64,000 bases of DNA from Tatumella citrea (GCF_002163585.1 NZ_CP015579.1:1550001-1614000), one strand, 5' to 3'. Positions 1-8,872 are shown, counted from the stretch's first letter. Numbers and translations: made by a program. Notes: generated from the letters alone by a model not told the origin.

Positions 1-21
1 GCTCATCATTACTCCGGTCCA

Positions 22-726
22 TTATGCAGAAAACAGTTTCCGGAAATCCGGCGGAGGGGTTTTGTGGCTGCTGAAATTCAGGCTGCCCACAATATTGTCA
101 AAGTGCTGCTGTAACAACGAACTCAGTAATGGCACATTTTTCTGCTGAAGCGCGTCCAGCAGCTGGTGGTGCTCAGAATCACGGCAACCCTGCTGCCACT
201 GGCTCCCCCAGGCGGCTATCACCAACGAAGAACGCAGGGTCAGATTGGTAATAATGTCACTGACCACCGGATTGGCGGCCACTGCATGTAGCCGGATATG
301 AAACATTGCCGAGTAGCGGATGGCTGCCGCGGCATCCCTCTGATGATGTGCTTCATGTTCCTGTGTCAGGATCCCTGACAAATCCCGGATATCGACCGGT
401 TGAACCCGGTTAGTGACATCCTGCAAATTGGCCAGCTCCACCAGTGAACGGGTACGGAATATATGCCGTGACTCCTGCTCATCGGGGCTGGCAACAAATG
501 CCCCACGTTTGGGCGTCATATTAACCATTTGCACTGTTGCAAGGCGTGTCAGTACTTTTCTGATCCCGGTACGGCTAATACCAAAGGCTTCTGCCAGAGC
601 CTCTTCAGGCAGCTTACTGCCAGGCGGTAGCTGATGCTCAACTATCGCTTTCATCAAGGCTTCACGGATTTTGTGCTCTTTTTCATGACCTTCGGCGTTT
701 TCGCGGTAGGGGCTGGCGCTCAGCAT
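22..726 (-). CDS. GntR family regulator, FCD subfamily
   Basis: A 234-residue transcription factor. An N-terminal winged helix (about residues 15-85) carries the GntR pattern, including ALAEAFGISRTGIRKVLTRL and the wing KRGAFV. The C-terminal half is all-helical with spaced His residues (HIRLHAV, EHHQLLDAL), typical of the FCD ligand/metal-binding domain. Family members usually repress catabolic or uptake genes and release DNA on binding a small acid or its metabolite. The ATG has a good AGGAGA ribosome site. The gene is divergent from an NCS1 transporter, and the 141-base gap holds a perfect GTATAC-centred palindrome, so it probably controls that transporter. The effector is unknown. Confidence 0.88.
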   Translation of the reverse strand: MLSASPYRENAEGHEKEHKIREALMKAIVEHQLPPGSKLPEEALAEAFGISRTGIRKVLTRLATVQMVNMTPKRGAFVASPDEQESRHIFRTRSLVELANLQDVTNRVQPVDIRDLSGILTQEHEAHHQRDAAAAIRYSAMFHIRLHAVAANPVVSDIITNLTLRSSLVIAAWGSQWQQGCRDSEHHQLLDALQQKNVPLLSSLLQQHFDNIVGSLNFSSHKTPPPDFRKLFSA

Positions 727-757
727 TACTGTTCTCCTGAATCACTGTCTTTATTAG

Positions 758-789
758 GTATACTCATTTTTGAAATTTTGTATACAAAA
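758..789. promoter_or_regulatory. Putative operator of the GntR/FCD regulator
   Basis: A 14-base perfect palindrome TTTTGTATACAAAA lies at 776-789, and a second GTATAC core lies at 758-763, 22 bases away on nearly the same helix face. TTGTATACAA-type palindromes are the common operator form of FCD-type GntR proteins. The site lies between the divergent regulator and transporter genes, which favours autoregulation and transporter control. A related site lies at 13913-13923. Confidence 0.6.
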
Positions 790-867
790 AAAATGAAAAC
801 TGGTCCGGATCCTGCAGGGTGATAACAGTGCCGATGTTTAATCAGCCATCTACAGGGGACTGCAACT

Positions 868-2352
868 ATGCCAAAAAATGAACCACAGAATTCCGGGCTC
901 GTCAAACCAGCTTACAGCCCGGGATTAACTAATGATGATTTAGCACCGGTCCGGGAACAACACTGGAACTGGTACAACATTTTTTCCTTCTGGATGTCAG
1001 ATGTACACAGTATGGGGGGTTATGTCGTGGCCGCCAGCTTCTTCGCGCTGGGTCTGGCAGGGTGGCAGGTACTGCTTTGTCTGCTGGCAGGGATCTGTAT
1101 CGTTCAGTTTTTTGCTAATCTGGTCGCGAAGCCAAGCCAGCAAAGCGGTGTTCCTTACGCGGTAGTGTGTCGACAGGCTTTTGGGGTGTTTGGCGCAAAT
1201 ATTCCGGCGATTATCCGGGGCTTAATTGCGTTTGCCTGGTACGGTATTCAGACCTGGCTGGCATCGAATGCTTTGATGCTGGTACTGCTAAAGTTCTGGC
1301 CATCGCTGGTCCCTATGACAACCGCCCATTTTCTTGGTTTATCAGCACTCGGCTGGATCTGTTTTGCTGTGATGTGGGTATTGCAGGCACTGGTATTCTG
1401 GCATGGCATGAATGCCATTAAGCGTTTTATCGATATAGCAGGGCCTGCCGTTTATATCGTTATGCTGGCCCTGGCTGTCTGGATTATCTCGCAGACTGGT
1501 TTCTCGGGGATTTCTCTGACCTTGTCTGAGAAGGCACTTTCACCGGCTGCTCAGGGCTGGCAGATGATTTCTGCGGTAGCTCTGGTCGTTTCCTACTTCT
1601 CTGGCCCGTTACTGAATTTCGGCGACTTCTCTCGTTATGCCAGCAGTATGCAGGATATCCGCCGTGGTAACCGTTGGGGATTGCCGTTTAACTTTTTACT
1701 GTTCTCCATCATTACCGTGGTGATTGTTTCCGGTACCCACTCATTATTTGGACGCATGATTACCGATCCTATCGAAACGGTTTCACAGGTGGGGAGCGGG
1801 GTAGCAATGGCGGTTGCATTGCTGACGATGATCACTGCGACTATCGGAATTAATATCGTGGCGAACTTTGTCTCTCCGGCGTTCGATTTCTCTAACTGTT
1901 CACCGCAAAAAATCAGCTTCCGTATGGGCGGGATGATTGCGGCAGTTGGATCTGTCGTCCTGACGCCCTGGAATCTGTTCCAGTCACCCGAGCTGATTCA
2001 CTACACGCTGGATGTGCTGGGATCGTTTATAGGTCCGTTATTTGGCATTTTGCTGTGTGATTTCTATCTGATTAACCGCAGCCACATCAGGACTGACGAT
2101 CTGTTTAATGACACTCCGACAGGGGCATACTGGTACCGGAACGGTTTTAACCCGAAAGCGATTATGGCATTGATTCCATCGGTGGTTTTGTGTCTGCTGA
2201 TAAGCTTTATTCCGGCATTGCATGAAGTGGCTAACTTCAGCTGGTTTATCGGTGTCGCACTGTCTGCGGGTATCTACTACCGTGTTGCTATGGTCAAAGG
2301 GGTAACCCGTGCTGATGCTACGATGGCAGCCAGCGCGACCAAAGATATCTGA
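868..2352 (+). CDS. NCS1 family nucleobase/hydantoin/allantoin-type permease
   Basis: A 494-residue inner-membrane protein with about 12 hydrophobic segments. It resembles the nucleobase:cation symporter-1 family (cytosine permease, PucI/YbbW allantoin transporter, Mhp1). Family signs are the amphipathic start before TM1 (WNWYNIFSFWMSDVHSMGGY), the GVPYAVVCRQAFG stretch, the TM8 region NIVANFVSPAFD, and the late YWYRNGFNPKA loop. It should import a purine, pyrimidine or related nitrogen heterocycle with Na+ or H+. The divergent GntR gene is the likely regulator. The substrate cannot be read from sequence. Downstream, 2368-2393 can fold into a hairpin but has no T-run. Confidence 0.87.
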   Translation: MPKNEPQNSGLVKPAYSPGLTNDDLAPVREQHWNWYNIFSFWMSDVHSMGGYVVAASFFALGLAGWQVLLCLLAGICIVQFFANLVAKPSQQSGVPYAVVCRQAFGVFGANIPAIIRGLIAFAWYGIQTWLASNALMLVLLKFWPSLVPMTTAHFLGLSALGWICFAVMWVLQALVFWHGMNAIKRFIDIAGPAVYIVMLALAVWIISQTGFSGISLTLSEKALSPAAQGWQMISAVALVVSYFSGPLLNFGDFSRYASSMQDIRRGNRWGLPFNFLLFSIITVVIVSGTHSLFGRMITDPIETVSQVGSGVAMAVALLTMITATIGINIVANFVSPAFDFSNCSPQKISFRMGGMIAAVGSVVLTPWNLFQSPELIHYTLDVLGSFIGPLFGILLCDFYLINRSHIRTDDLFNDTPTGAYWYRNGFNPKAIMALIPSVVLCLLISFIPALHEVANFSWFIGVALSAGIYYRVAMVKGVTRADATMAASATKDI

Positions 2353-2499
2353 CCCTCTGATTGTCGTCAGCCGGGCAAGGATGCCAGGCTGATGCTATTC
2401 ACTTAAAATCCTTCCCTGGTCACAATGAATCCAGTGGTTGCCATCAGTTCACCCGGATATAATCGCGGCACTTTCCGTTTTTCCCGTTTCAGGGGCGAT

Positions 2500-3102
2500 A
2501 TGCTTGATTCTGACGCGTTAGTTCAACAACTGTGTGAACAGGGGTGGTTTTATCAGCAAAACGTACTGGATGCCACTCTGGTGTCACAGTTAGCCGACCT
2601 TTGCCATAGCCGCACTTTCCTGCAAGCCGGCATTGGCCAGGGGGTGAAAAATATTATTAATGAGTCGATCCGTTCTGACAGCATCAGCTGGATAGAGAAG
2701 GATGAACAGATGCCGGCTATTCGCGGTTATCTGGGGCTGGTGGAAACCCTTCGTCAGCTACTTAACCGCGAATTTTATCTGGGGCTGAACGATTTTGAAG
2801 GGCATTTTTCCCGCTATCCCCCGGGGGCTTATTACAAACCCCATTATGACTGTTTTGCAAACGATAAGCGCAGGGCAGTGACGCTGATTGTTTATATTAA
2901 TCAGAACTGGCACCCTCTGGACGGTGGACAACTCTGCCTGCATCTGCCGGAGGGCGAGCGACTGATTGAGCCAGTTGCCGGAAGTGTTATTTGTTTCCTG
3001 TCGGAACAAATTCTGCATGAGGTGAAGCCGGCACATAAAGAGAGAATGGCGTTGACTGGCTGGTATATTCGTAATAACGGGCAGGATTATTACTATAACT
3101 AA
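2500..3102 (+). CDS. 2-oxoglutarate/Fe(II)-dependent oxygenase, prolyl-hydroxylase type
   Basis: A 200-residue protein with the double-stranded beta-helix (P4Hc) signature: the HYD Fe(II)-binding pair in PHYDCFAND, a distal His in QILHEVKP, and a basic residue nearby for 2-oxoglutarate. It should hydroxylate a protein side chain or small molecule using O2 and 2-oxoglutarate. The ATG at 2500 is chosen over an upstream in-frame ATG at 2425 because AGGGG sits five bases before it and the residues upstream of it do not look like a family N-terminus. It follows the NCS1 gene by about 150 bases, so co-transcription is possible. The substrate is unknown. Confidence 0.78.
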   Translation: MLDSDALVQQLCEQGWFYQQNVLDATLVSQLADLCHSRTFLQAGIGQGVKNIINESIRSDSISWIEKDEQMPAIRGYLGLVETLRQLLNREFYLGLNDFEGHFSRYPPGAYYKPHYDCFANDKRRAVTLIVYINQNWHPLDGGQLCLHLPEGERLIEPVAGSVICFLSEQILHEVKPAHKERMALTGWYIRNNGQDYYYN

Positions 3103-3152
3103 CTGAATGGCTTGCCGGGGCAGTCAGCCTCCGGCAGGCCACTTTGCATATA

Positions 3153-4571
3153 CTACTTACGGGTAGTTGCCACCTGGCTGCCGGCATTTTTCTCCAGCAA
3201 CAGAATGTCCACCATTGCTATCAGGCATAATATCCCCAACGCGACAAATGACAGACGGAAGCTGATAGCCGGAAGTTGTGACAGCCATTCAGAAGCGTGG
3301 CTCAGACGCTCTGTAAGGAACAGGCTCAGTGCACAGAAAGTGATGCCGACTCCCATCGATAACTGAGATGAAGCGCTGAACAGGGAGTTCGCATGGCTCA
3401 TCTGATCCTTAGGCACATCACAGAACACCAGAGTGTTAATGGCGGTAAATTGCAGAGAGCGGAACACTCCGCCAAGAAATAACACCAGCATAATCAGTGC
3501 ATGTGGTGTCTCTGCGGTGAAAAATGCACAAATTACCATCCCCAGAACATTCAGAAAGCCATTAATCGTCAGAACCGTTTTAAAGCCAAAAGCCCTGAGG
3601 ATGGAGGTGGTTGCAGGCTTAATGGCCAGGTTTCCGGCAAATACCGCCAGAACGAGTAAACCCGAGTGAAAAGCATCCATATGAAAGCCAATCTGGAACA
3701 TCAGCGGAAGCAAAAACGGTACAGCTGAGATAGCCGCGCGGAACAGAAAACCGCCGACCAGAGTTGCGCGGAACGTTGGAATGGCAAGGGCATCCATACG
3801 AATCATTGGCTCCGGTACCCGGGTCATATGCCGCCAGCTCAGCCAGAATCCGGCCAGACTAATGGCCAGTAAGCCAAGAGTCAGCGTTACAGGAACCGAT
3901 GAAGAAACCATCTCCATACTGCAGACGAAACCAATCATCGACAGGGTGGACAGGATAAAACCAGTCACATCAAACGGGCGTTTCTCTGTGTCACTGCTAT
4001 TGTTCATCAACCGGCGGGCGAGTATCACGCCAATGATACCCAGTGGCAGGTTCAGGAAAAATATCCAGCGCCAGTTAAAATAGTCCGTAATAAAGCCACC
4101 TAACGGCGGGCCGATAATCGGGGCCACCAGTGCCGGCCAGGTCAGGGTAGCGATGGCGGTGATCAACTGATCTTTTGGCGTGTTCCTTAATACTGCCAGC
4201 CGGCCGACGGGTACCATAAGTGCGCCACCGGCGCCCTGCAAAATACGCATTGCAACGAACATGGGCAGATTATCCGACAGTCCGCACAACACTGATGAAA
4301 GAGTGAAAATCGCCAGAGCCAGAGAAAAAACGTTTTTTGCACCAAAACGATCTGCAATCCAGCCACTGACCGGAATCAGGACAGCCAGGGTCAGCAGATA
4401 GGCACTGATCCCCAGATTGAGTCGGGTAACTTCAGTGTTAAAGGTTTTTGCCATATAAGGCAATGCAGTAGCGATAACGGTGCCATCGAGGAACTCCATA
4501 AAAAATGCACCGGCAACCAGTAATGCAACAGCGGAGACGGACTTATTTGATTTATTTATCAATCCAGGCAT
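3153..4571 (-). CDS. MFS drug efflux transporter, DHA2 (MdtD/EmrB-like)
   Basis: A 472-residue membrane protein with 13-14 hydrophobic segments, the length and layout of the DHA2 drug:H+ antiporters and of E. coli MdtD. The MFS motif A loop is present (GWIADRFGAKNVF), as is the motif C-like GPPLGGFI of antiporters and the TM1 signature FLDGTVIATALPYMAK. It should expel organic compounds using the proton gradient. No membrane-fusion partner is adjacent, so it probably acts alone at the inner membrane. It is divergent from a second MFS gene, and the 126-base gap holds no regulator gene. Substrate unknown. Confidence 0.82.
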   Translation of the reverse strand: MPGLINKSNKSVSAVALLVAGAFFMEFLDGTVIATALPYMAKTFNTEVTRLNLGISAYLLTLAVLIPVSGWIADRFGAKNVFSLALAIFTLSSVLCGLSDNLPMFVAMRILQGAGGALMVPVGRLAVLRNTPKDQLITAIATLTWPALVAPIIGPPLGGFITDYFNWRWIFFLNLPLGIIGVILARRLMNNSSDTEKRPFDVTGFILSTLSMIGFVCSMEMVSSSVPVTLTLGLLAISLAGFWLSWRHMTRVPEPMIRMDALAIPTFRATLVGGFLFRAAISAVPFLLPLMFQIGFHMDAFHSGLLVLAVFAGNLAIKPATTSILRAFGFKTVLTINGFLNVLGMVICAFFTAETPHALIMLVLFLGGVFRSLQFTAINTLVFCDVPKDQMSHANSLFSASSQLSMGVGITFCALSLFLTERLSHASEWLSQLPAISFRLSFVALGILCLIAMVDILLLEKNAGSQVATTRK

Positions 4572-4697
4572 GACTCTTGCTTATCAGGGATGAGATGATG
4601 GGGGTGAAATCATAATAACGAATGAGCGAAAGCTATGCACCTCATGAATGTATGTAATTTTGTTTACTGAATATTAATTAAATGTATTGGAGTTTGC

Positions 4698-5882
4698 GTG
4701 CAACAAAATAAGAATACAGGTATTGGAATGGCTTTGCTGGCCATGGCCATTGGTGGATTTGCCATCGGAACCGGTGAATTTGTGATTATGGGGCTGTTGC
4801 CTGACGTGGCTCATGGGCTTGGGCATTCGGTCACCAGTACCGGTAATGCGATTACCAGTTATGCTCTGGGCGTAGTTTTTGGCGCACCGCTGATTGCGGT
4901 ATTAGGTGCTCAGGCTTCGCGTCAGCGGTTACTGATTTTTTTAATGGGATTATTTGCTGTTGGTAATATCGCCAGCGCACTGGCCCCGGAGTATATCAGT
5001 TTTGTGCTGTCGAGGTTTGTCAGCGGGTTGCCGCATGGCGCTTATTTCGGCATTGCATCACTGGTGGCTGCTTCAATGGTACCGGCAGAACAGCGTGGCA
5101 AAGCAATCGGGCGGATGATGACAGGTCTGACGGTGGCTACTTTGTTGGGTGTGCCACTGGCGGCATGGATGGGGCATCATCTTAACTGGCACTACGCTTT
5201 CCTGTTTGTTGGCATTTGTGCGCTGGTTTCTCTGCTGATGGTCATTCGTTATGTTCCGCATCTGCCAGGTGACAAAACTGCTCATCCGTTACATGAACTG
5301 ACCGCGCTGAAAACGCCTCAGGTATTGCTGGTGTTGCTGACCGGGGCTGCCGGATTTGGCGGGATGTTTGCGGTATTTAGCTACATTACCCCGACTCTGA
5401 TTCATGTGGCCGGGATGCCTGGCTGGGCGATTCCCTGGGTCATGGCGGCTTTTGGTCTGGGGATGATTGTTGGCATGTCCACGGGTGGCAGGCTTTCCGA
5501 CTGGAGTGTCAGAAAAGGAATTACCGTCGCACTGGTGTGGAATCTGGTAGTGATGGTGCTGTTCCCGTTGATGGCGACTCATGCAGTGACCGGCGTTATC
5601 GCCACGTTCCTGATAGGTACTACGTCGATGCTGATCCCTTGCCTGCAAATCCGGTTAATGGATGTTGCCGGCAAAGCTCAGACCCTGGCTGCGGCGATGA
5701 ATCATTCAGCCTTAAATATTGCTAATGCATTGGGGGCATTTTTCGGCGGGATGGTCATTGATGCCGGATACGGATGGACTTCAACAGCCGGTGTCGGCGG
5801 TGCATTGGGTATCATCGGATTACTGGCTTACCTCTGCTCATTGTCCCGCAAAAAAGCGAAGCAATCTTCCTGCGTTTCTTAA
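4698..5882 (+). CDS. MFS transporter, DHA1 (AraJ/YdhP-like)
   Basis: A 394-residue, 12-segment inner-membrane protein of the AraJ/YdhP/Cmx branch of the major facilitator superfamily. It opens with the family's TGEFVIMGLLPDVA in TM1 and carries SRFVSGLPHGAYFG and GRLSDWSVRKG loops. Such proteins export sugars, arabinose-like compounds or drugs. The start is GTG at 4698, with GGAG seven bases upstream. The next ATG, ten codons on, would cut into the first helix. It is divergent from the DHA2 exporter. Substrate unknown. Confidence 0.82.
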   Translation: MQQNKNTGIGMALLAMAIGGFAIGTGEFVIMGLLPDVAHGLGHSVTSTGNAITSYALGVVFGAPLIAVLGAQASRQRLLIFLMGLFAVGNIASALAPEYISFVLSRFVSGLPHGAYFGIASLVAASMVPAEQRGKAIGRMMTGLTVATLLGVPLAAWMGHHLNWHYAFLFVGICALVSLLMVIRYVPHLPGDKTAHPLHELTALKTPQVLLVLLTGAAGFGGMFAVFSYITPTLIHVAGMPGWAIPWVMAAFGLGMIVGMSTGGRLSDWSVRKGITVALVWNLVVMVLFPLMATHAVTGVIATFLIGTTSMLIPCLQIRLMDVAGKAQTLAAAMNHSALNIANALGAFFGGMVIDAGYGWTSTAGVGGALGIIGLLAYLCSLSRKKAKQSSCVS

Positions 5883-6067
5883 GCTTCAGACATTCTCTGA
5901 GACAATTTTCCGGAAAACATCCACCTCCCCGGCTTTACAAATGGCCGGGCGGGTTTTATACCTGAAAGAGCAGGATCGTTTCAGCTCGTGTCAGACACTA
6001 CCGGTCTGTCGCATGTCATTCTCAGTACCGAATGTTCAGGTACTGTTAACTAATGCAAGGGGGAAAA

Positions 6068-6676
6068 ATGTCTGTTGATTCCCGCCGGGATTTTTTGCGT
6101 GTGATAAGCGGAATTGCGCTAACCACACCGTTACTGTTATCTGCGGCTGCCCGTGGAGAAACAGTGTCCCGCATAACTCCGGAACATTTCAGATTATCCG
6201 CAAATGGCTGGGTGCCCAATAACCCAAATCTGCCGGTACTACTTTATCGCCAGGTTTTGCCATTATCCGACGATATTACCCAACATTCAGAAAGTGCGTT
6301 TCAGCAGCATGGCTGGCCGCCTCAATGGGTGGCCGGGGTATTCAATTTTCACCACTATCACAGTACTGCACATGAAGTACTGGGGTTTGTTGGCGGTGAA
6401 GCCAAACTTATGCTCGGTGGGCCGGGAGGCAAAACTGTCACGGTCCATGCCGGAGATGTAGCACTGCTGCCGGCCGGTACCGGCCATTGCAATCTTGGCA
6501 GTAGCGATGACTTTCTGGTCGTCGGGGCCTACCCGCCGGACCAGCACTGGGATATTTGTCGTTCTGCACCCACACAAGCGATGCAGAAAAGCATTGATAC
6601 TCTGGCGTATCCGCATCAGGACCCTGTGAGTGGTCAGGCACAGCCATTAATGACGTTGTGGGATGCCCGGGCATAA
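6068..6676 (+). CDS. Tat-exported cupin domain protein
   Basis: A 202-residue protein with a twin-arginine signal (SRRDFLR followed by a hydrophobic stretch), so it should be exported folded. The mature part has cupin-like metal ligands: FNFHHYHSTAHEVLG, then GDVALLPAGTGHCNLG. It resembles YjlB-type cupins of unknown function. The ATG at 6068 follows AAGGGGGA, and an in-frame ATG five codons upstream lacks a ribosome site. The next gene starts 31 bases later, so the two form a likely operon of exported proteins. A role next to the periplasmic dehydrogenase is inference only. Confidence 0.72.
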   Translation: MSVDSRRDFLRVISGIALTTPLLLSAAARGETVSRITPEHFRLSANGWVPNNPNLPVLLYRQVLPLSDDITQHSESAFQQHGWPPQWVAGVFNFHHYHSTAHEVLGFVGGEAKLMLGGPGGKTVTVHAGDVALLPAGTGHCNLGSSDDFLVVGAYPPDQHWDICRSAPTQAMQKSIDTLAYPHQDPVSGQAQPLMTLWDARA

Positions 6677-6707
6677 ATATCATTTATTGTTAAGCGAGGA
6701 GGTTTTT

Positions 6708-7406
6708 GTGACTGGATTCAGACGCTGGTTACTTGGGGGGCTAATGCTGGCCGGAGCTGTTACTGCACATGCAGAATCATTACCTGCCATCGGTATTATT
6801 GGTGCCGGTCAGATGGGCGGCACGCTGGCAACACTTTGGAGTAAAGCCGGTTACCCGGTGATTATATCTTCACGCCACCCGGAACAGCTCAAAGATCAGG
6901 TGACACAACTTGGCCAGCAGGCCAGTGCGGCCAGCCCACAACAGGCGGCTGCAAAAGCGAAAATTGTTGTACTGGCAGTTCCCTACGGCGCACTGCCATC
7001 GCTGGCTAAGTCGCTGGGAAGTGAACTGAAAGGAAAAGTGGTGCTGGATGTGACCAATCCTTATCCGGGCAGAGATGGTAACGTCGCAGAACAGGCCCTC
7101 AGTAAAGGGGTAGGGCTTTACAGTAGCGGGCTGTTTCCTGAAGCAAGACTGGTGCGTGGCTTTAATTCGATTGCTGCCGCGACACTGAATTCAGAAGCTC
7201 ACCGTTCAGGGGAAAAATTGGCTGTACCACTGGCCGGGGACGATCCGCAGGCACTGAAGGAAGTTTCATCGTTAGTGAGCGCTGCCGGATTTGACCCGCT
7301 GGTGGTCGGTGGCCTGGATAAAGCACGGTTATTTCAGCCGGGGAGCTCACTGTTCCTGAGCAGTCTGACCCGTCAGCAGTTGCAACAGCAGTTCCAGCAA
7401 CAATAA
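6708..7406 (+). CDS. Secreted Rossmann-fold NADP-binding protein (F420H2:NADP oxidoreductase-like)
   Basis: A 232-residue protein. It starts with GTG at 6708 behind a near-perfect GAGGAGG site. The first 22 residues form a Sec signal peptide (FRRW, hydrophobic core, cleavage near TAHA-ES). The mature part begins immediately with a dinucleotide-binding fold: GIIGAGQMGG, then SSRHP at the end of beta-2, which suits the NADP 2'-phosphate, then LDVTNPYP and GFNSIAA. This matches the NADPH-dependent F420 reductase/NPD-like family, which is normally cytoplasmic. Export of such a fold is unusual. It is in a probable operon with the Tat-cupin gene and ends at a bidirectional terminator. Confidence 0.7.
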   Translation: MTGFRRWLLGGLMLAGAVTAHAESLPAIGIIGAGQMGGTLATLWSKAGYPVIISSRHPEQLKDQVTQLGQQASAASPQQAAAKAKIVVLAVPYGALPSLAKSLGSELKGKVVLDVTNPYPGRDGNVAEQALSKGVGLYSSGLFPEARLVRGFNSIAAATLNSEAHRSGEKLAVPLAGDDPQALKEVSSLVSAAGFDPLVVGGLDKARLFQPGSSLFLSSLTRQQLQQQFQQQ

Positions 7407-7434
7407 AAAAGGGGGCCAAATGGCCCCCTCGATT
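7403..7434. terminator. Bidirectional rho-independent terminator
   Basis: GGGGGCCA (7411-7418) pairs with TGGCCCCC (7421-7428). A run of six A lies on the left, giving a strong T-run for the minus-strand dehydrogenase operon, and TCGATTTT lies on the right. It separates the converging Rossmann-protein gene and the cytochrome gene. Confidence 0.85.
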
Positions 7435-7444
7435 TTAGTGATGA

Positions 7445-8872
7445 CTAACTTTTGCGTCGGCTACGACGAAGTCTGAATGCTACCAGCAGCAGGATAATGA
7501 TAATGACCCCGACCGCAATTGCCGGAATCATATAAGGCTGCAGCGCAACCAGTGCCGGCGGATGCCCGCCTTTACGAACCCACGCCACATCGCCTGCTTT
7601 CACTGTAACCGCAGGATTACCGTAATTATGCAGTACATAGTTACTGATATCCGCAATCTGTTGATCGGTCAGGCTATCCACATAGGAGGTTGAAGCACCG
7701 AAACCTGGCATCAGCACCTGATGGTCTTTAGTGTTACGTTGGACACCAAACAGGATAGTTGCAATCAGGTTTTGCGGGTGAATCATGCCGGTCGCCGTGT
7801 TATTGAACAGCGAAGGATAAGTCTGATTCTTGCTTCCTGCACCGTCTGGCTGGTGACAGCTGGCACAGCTTCCGCTGAATAAAGCAGCTCCGCTGGTTAA
7901 TGAGTCACGGGCATTATTTGGTGCCATTCCACGGACCTGATCATCAACATTGGTCGAAGACGAGCCATAGCTGTATGCCGCCTGAGTCTCGCCCGGGGTG
8001 CGGATCGGTGTGGTTTGCTTCAGATAAGTGGCAATAGCCTGTAAATCACTGTCCGGCAGATATTGCAGACTGTGTTCCACGGCTTCTGCCATCCCGCCAG
8101 CCGCCTGGTTTTTACCTGCTGCACGGCCAGTTTTCAGGTACTGAACTATCTCATCGTTACTCCAGCCGCCAATACCACTGACCTTATCTGAAGTAATGTT
8201 CGGTGCATACCAGCTTCCCAGAGGAGCACCTGCCAGCGGCTGGTCGGTCTGTTCATTCATCATAAAGCCACGTGGTGTATGACAGGTGTCACAGTGCGCA
8301 AGGCCATTGACCAGATAATTTCCGCGATTCCATTCCGCGCTCTTTTGCGGATCCTGTTGGAAAGTCTTAGTGTCGGCATAGAGCAGATTCCAGAACTTCA
8401 TGCTAAAACGCATGTTGAACGGGAAGGAGAGCTGAGTTTCTGTATTCTGCTGGTCGACCGGTTTCACACCATGCATAAAGTAGTAATACAGCGCATGGAT
8501 GTCACTGTCAGTCATCATCCGGTACGAAGTATAAGGCATGGCCGGATACAGTTGGGCACCATCGGCCCGAACACCATGACGAACCGCCTCGATAAACTGC
8601 TGCTCGGTGTATTTGCCGATACCTGTTGCCGGATCCGGAGTGATGTTGGTTGAATATATTGCTCCCATCGGAGAAGCAATTGCATAACCACCACTGAATG
8701 CGGTTTTACTGCCTGGTGCGGTGTGACAAGCCTGACAGTCAGAGGCTGTTGCCACCTGTTCACCTTGTTGCAATAGCGCCTGGTCAATGTCAGCTGCATT
8801 TGCCGCCAGTGAAGTCAGACCGCCGCACAACAACCCCAGTAAGGTAAGCTTTACCCGCGAGAATCGTTTCAT
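7445..8872 (-). CDS. Membrane-bound FAD dehydrogenase, triheme cytochrome c subunit
   Basis: A 475-residue exported cytochrome with three c-type heme motifs, CQACH, CDTCH and CASCH, in three successive cytochrome domains. A Sec signal peptide lies at the N-terminus, and a C-terminal hydrophobic anchor is followed by RLRRSRRKS. It takes electrons from the flavin subunit and passes them to ubiquinone, as in gluconate, 2-ketogluconate, sorbitol and alcohol dehydrogenase complexes. The start at 8872 overlaps the stop of the large-subunit gene as ATGA, so translation is coupled. An in-frame ATG 39 codons upstream lies inside the large-subunit gene and would bury the signal peptide. Confidence 0.9.
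   Translation of the reverse strand: MKRFSRVKLTLLGLLCGGLTSLAANAADIDQALLQQGEQVATASDCQACHTAPGSKTAFSGGYAIASPMGAIYSTNITPDPATGIGKYTEQQFIEAVRHGVRADGAQLYPAMPYTSYRMMTDSDIHALYYYFMHGVKPVDQQNTETQLSFPFNMRFSMKFWNLLYADTKTFQQDPQKSAEWNRGNYLVNGLAHCDTCHTPRGFMMNEQTDQPLAGAPLGSWYAPNITSDKVSGIGGWSNDEIVQYLKTGRAAGKNQAAGGMAEAVEHSLQYLPDSDLQAIATYLKQTTPIRTPGETQAAYSYGSSSTNVDDQVRGMAPNNARDSLTSGAALFSGSCASCHQPDGAGSKNQTYPSLFNNTATGMIHPQNLIATILFGVQRNTKDHQVLMPGFGASTSYVDSLTDQQIADISNYVLHNYGNPAVTVKAGDVAWVRKGGHPPALVALQPYMIPAIAVGVIIIILLLVAFRLRRSRRKS

Noticed and set aside
5719..6078. A 119-codon frame spanning the MFS 3' end and the gap before the cupin gene
   Set aside because: It begins inside the MFS gene in another frame and has no recognisable product.
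8279..8653. A 124-codon frame antisense to the cytochrome subunit
   Set aside because: Covers conserved heme-domain codons on the other strand. No family resemblance or start signals.
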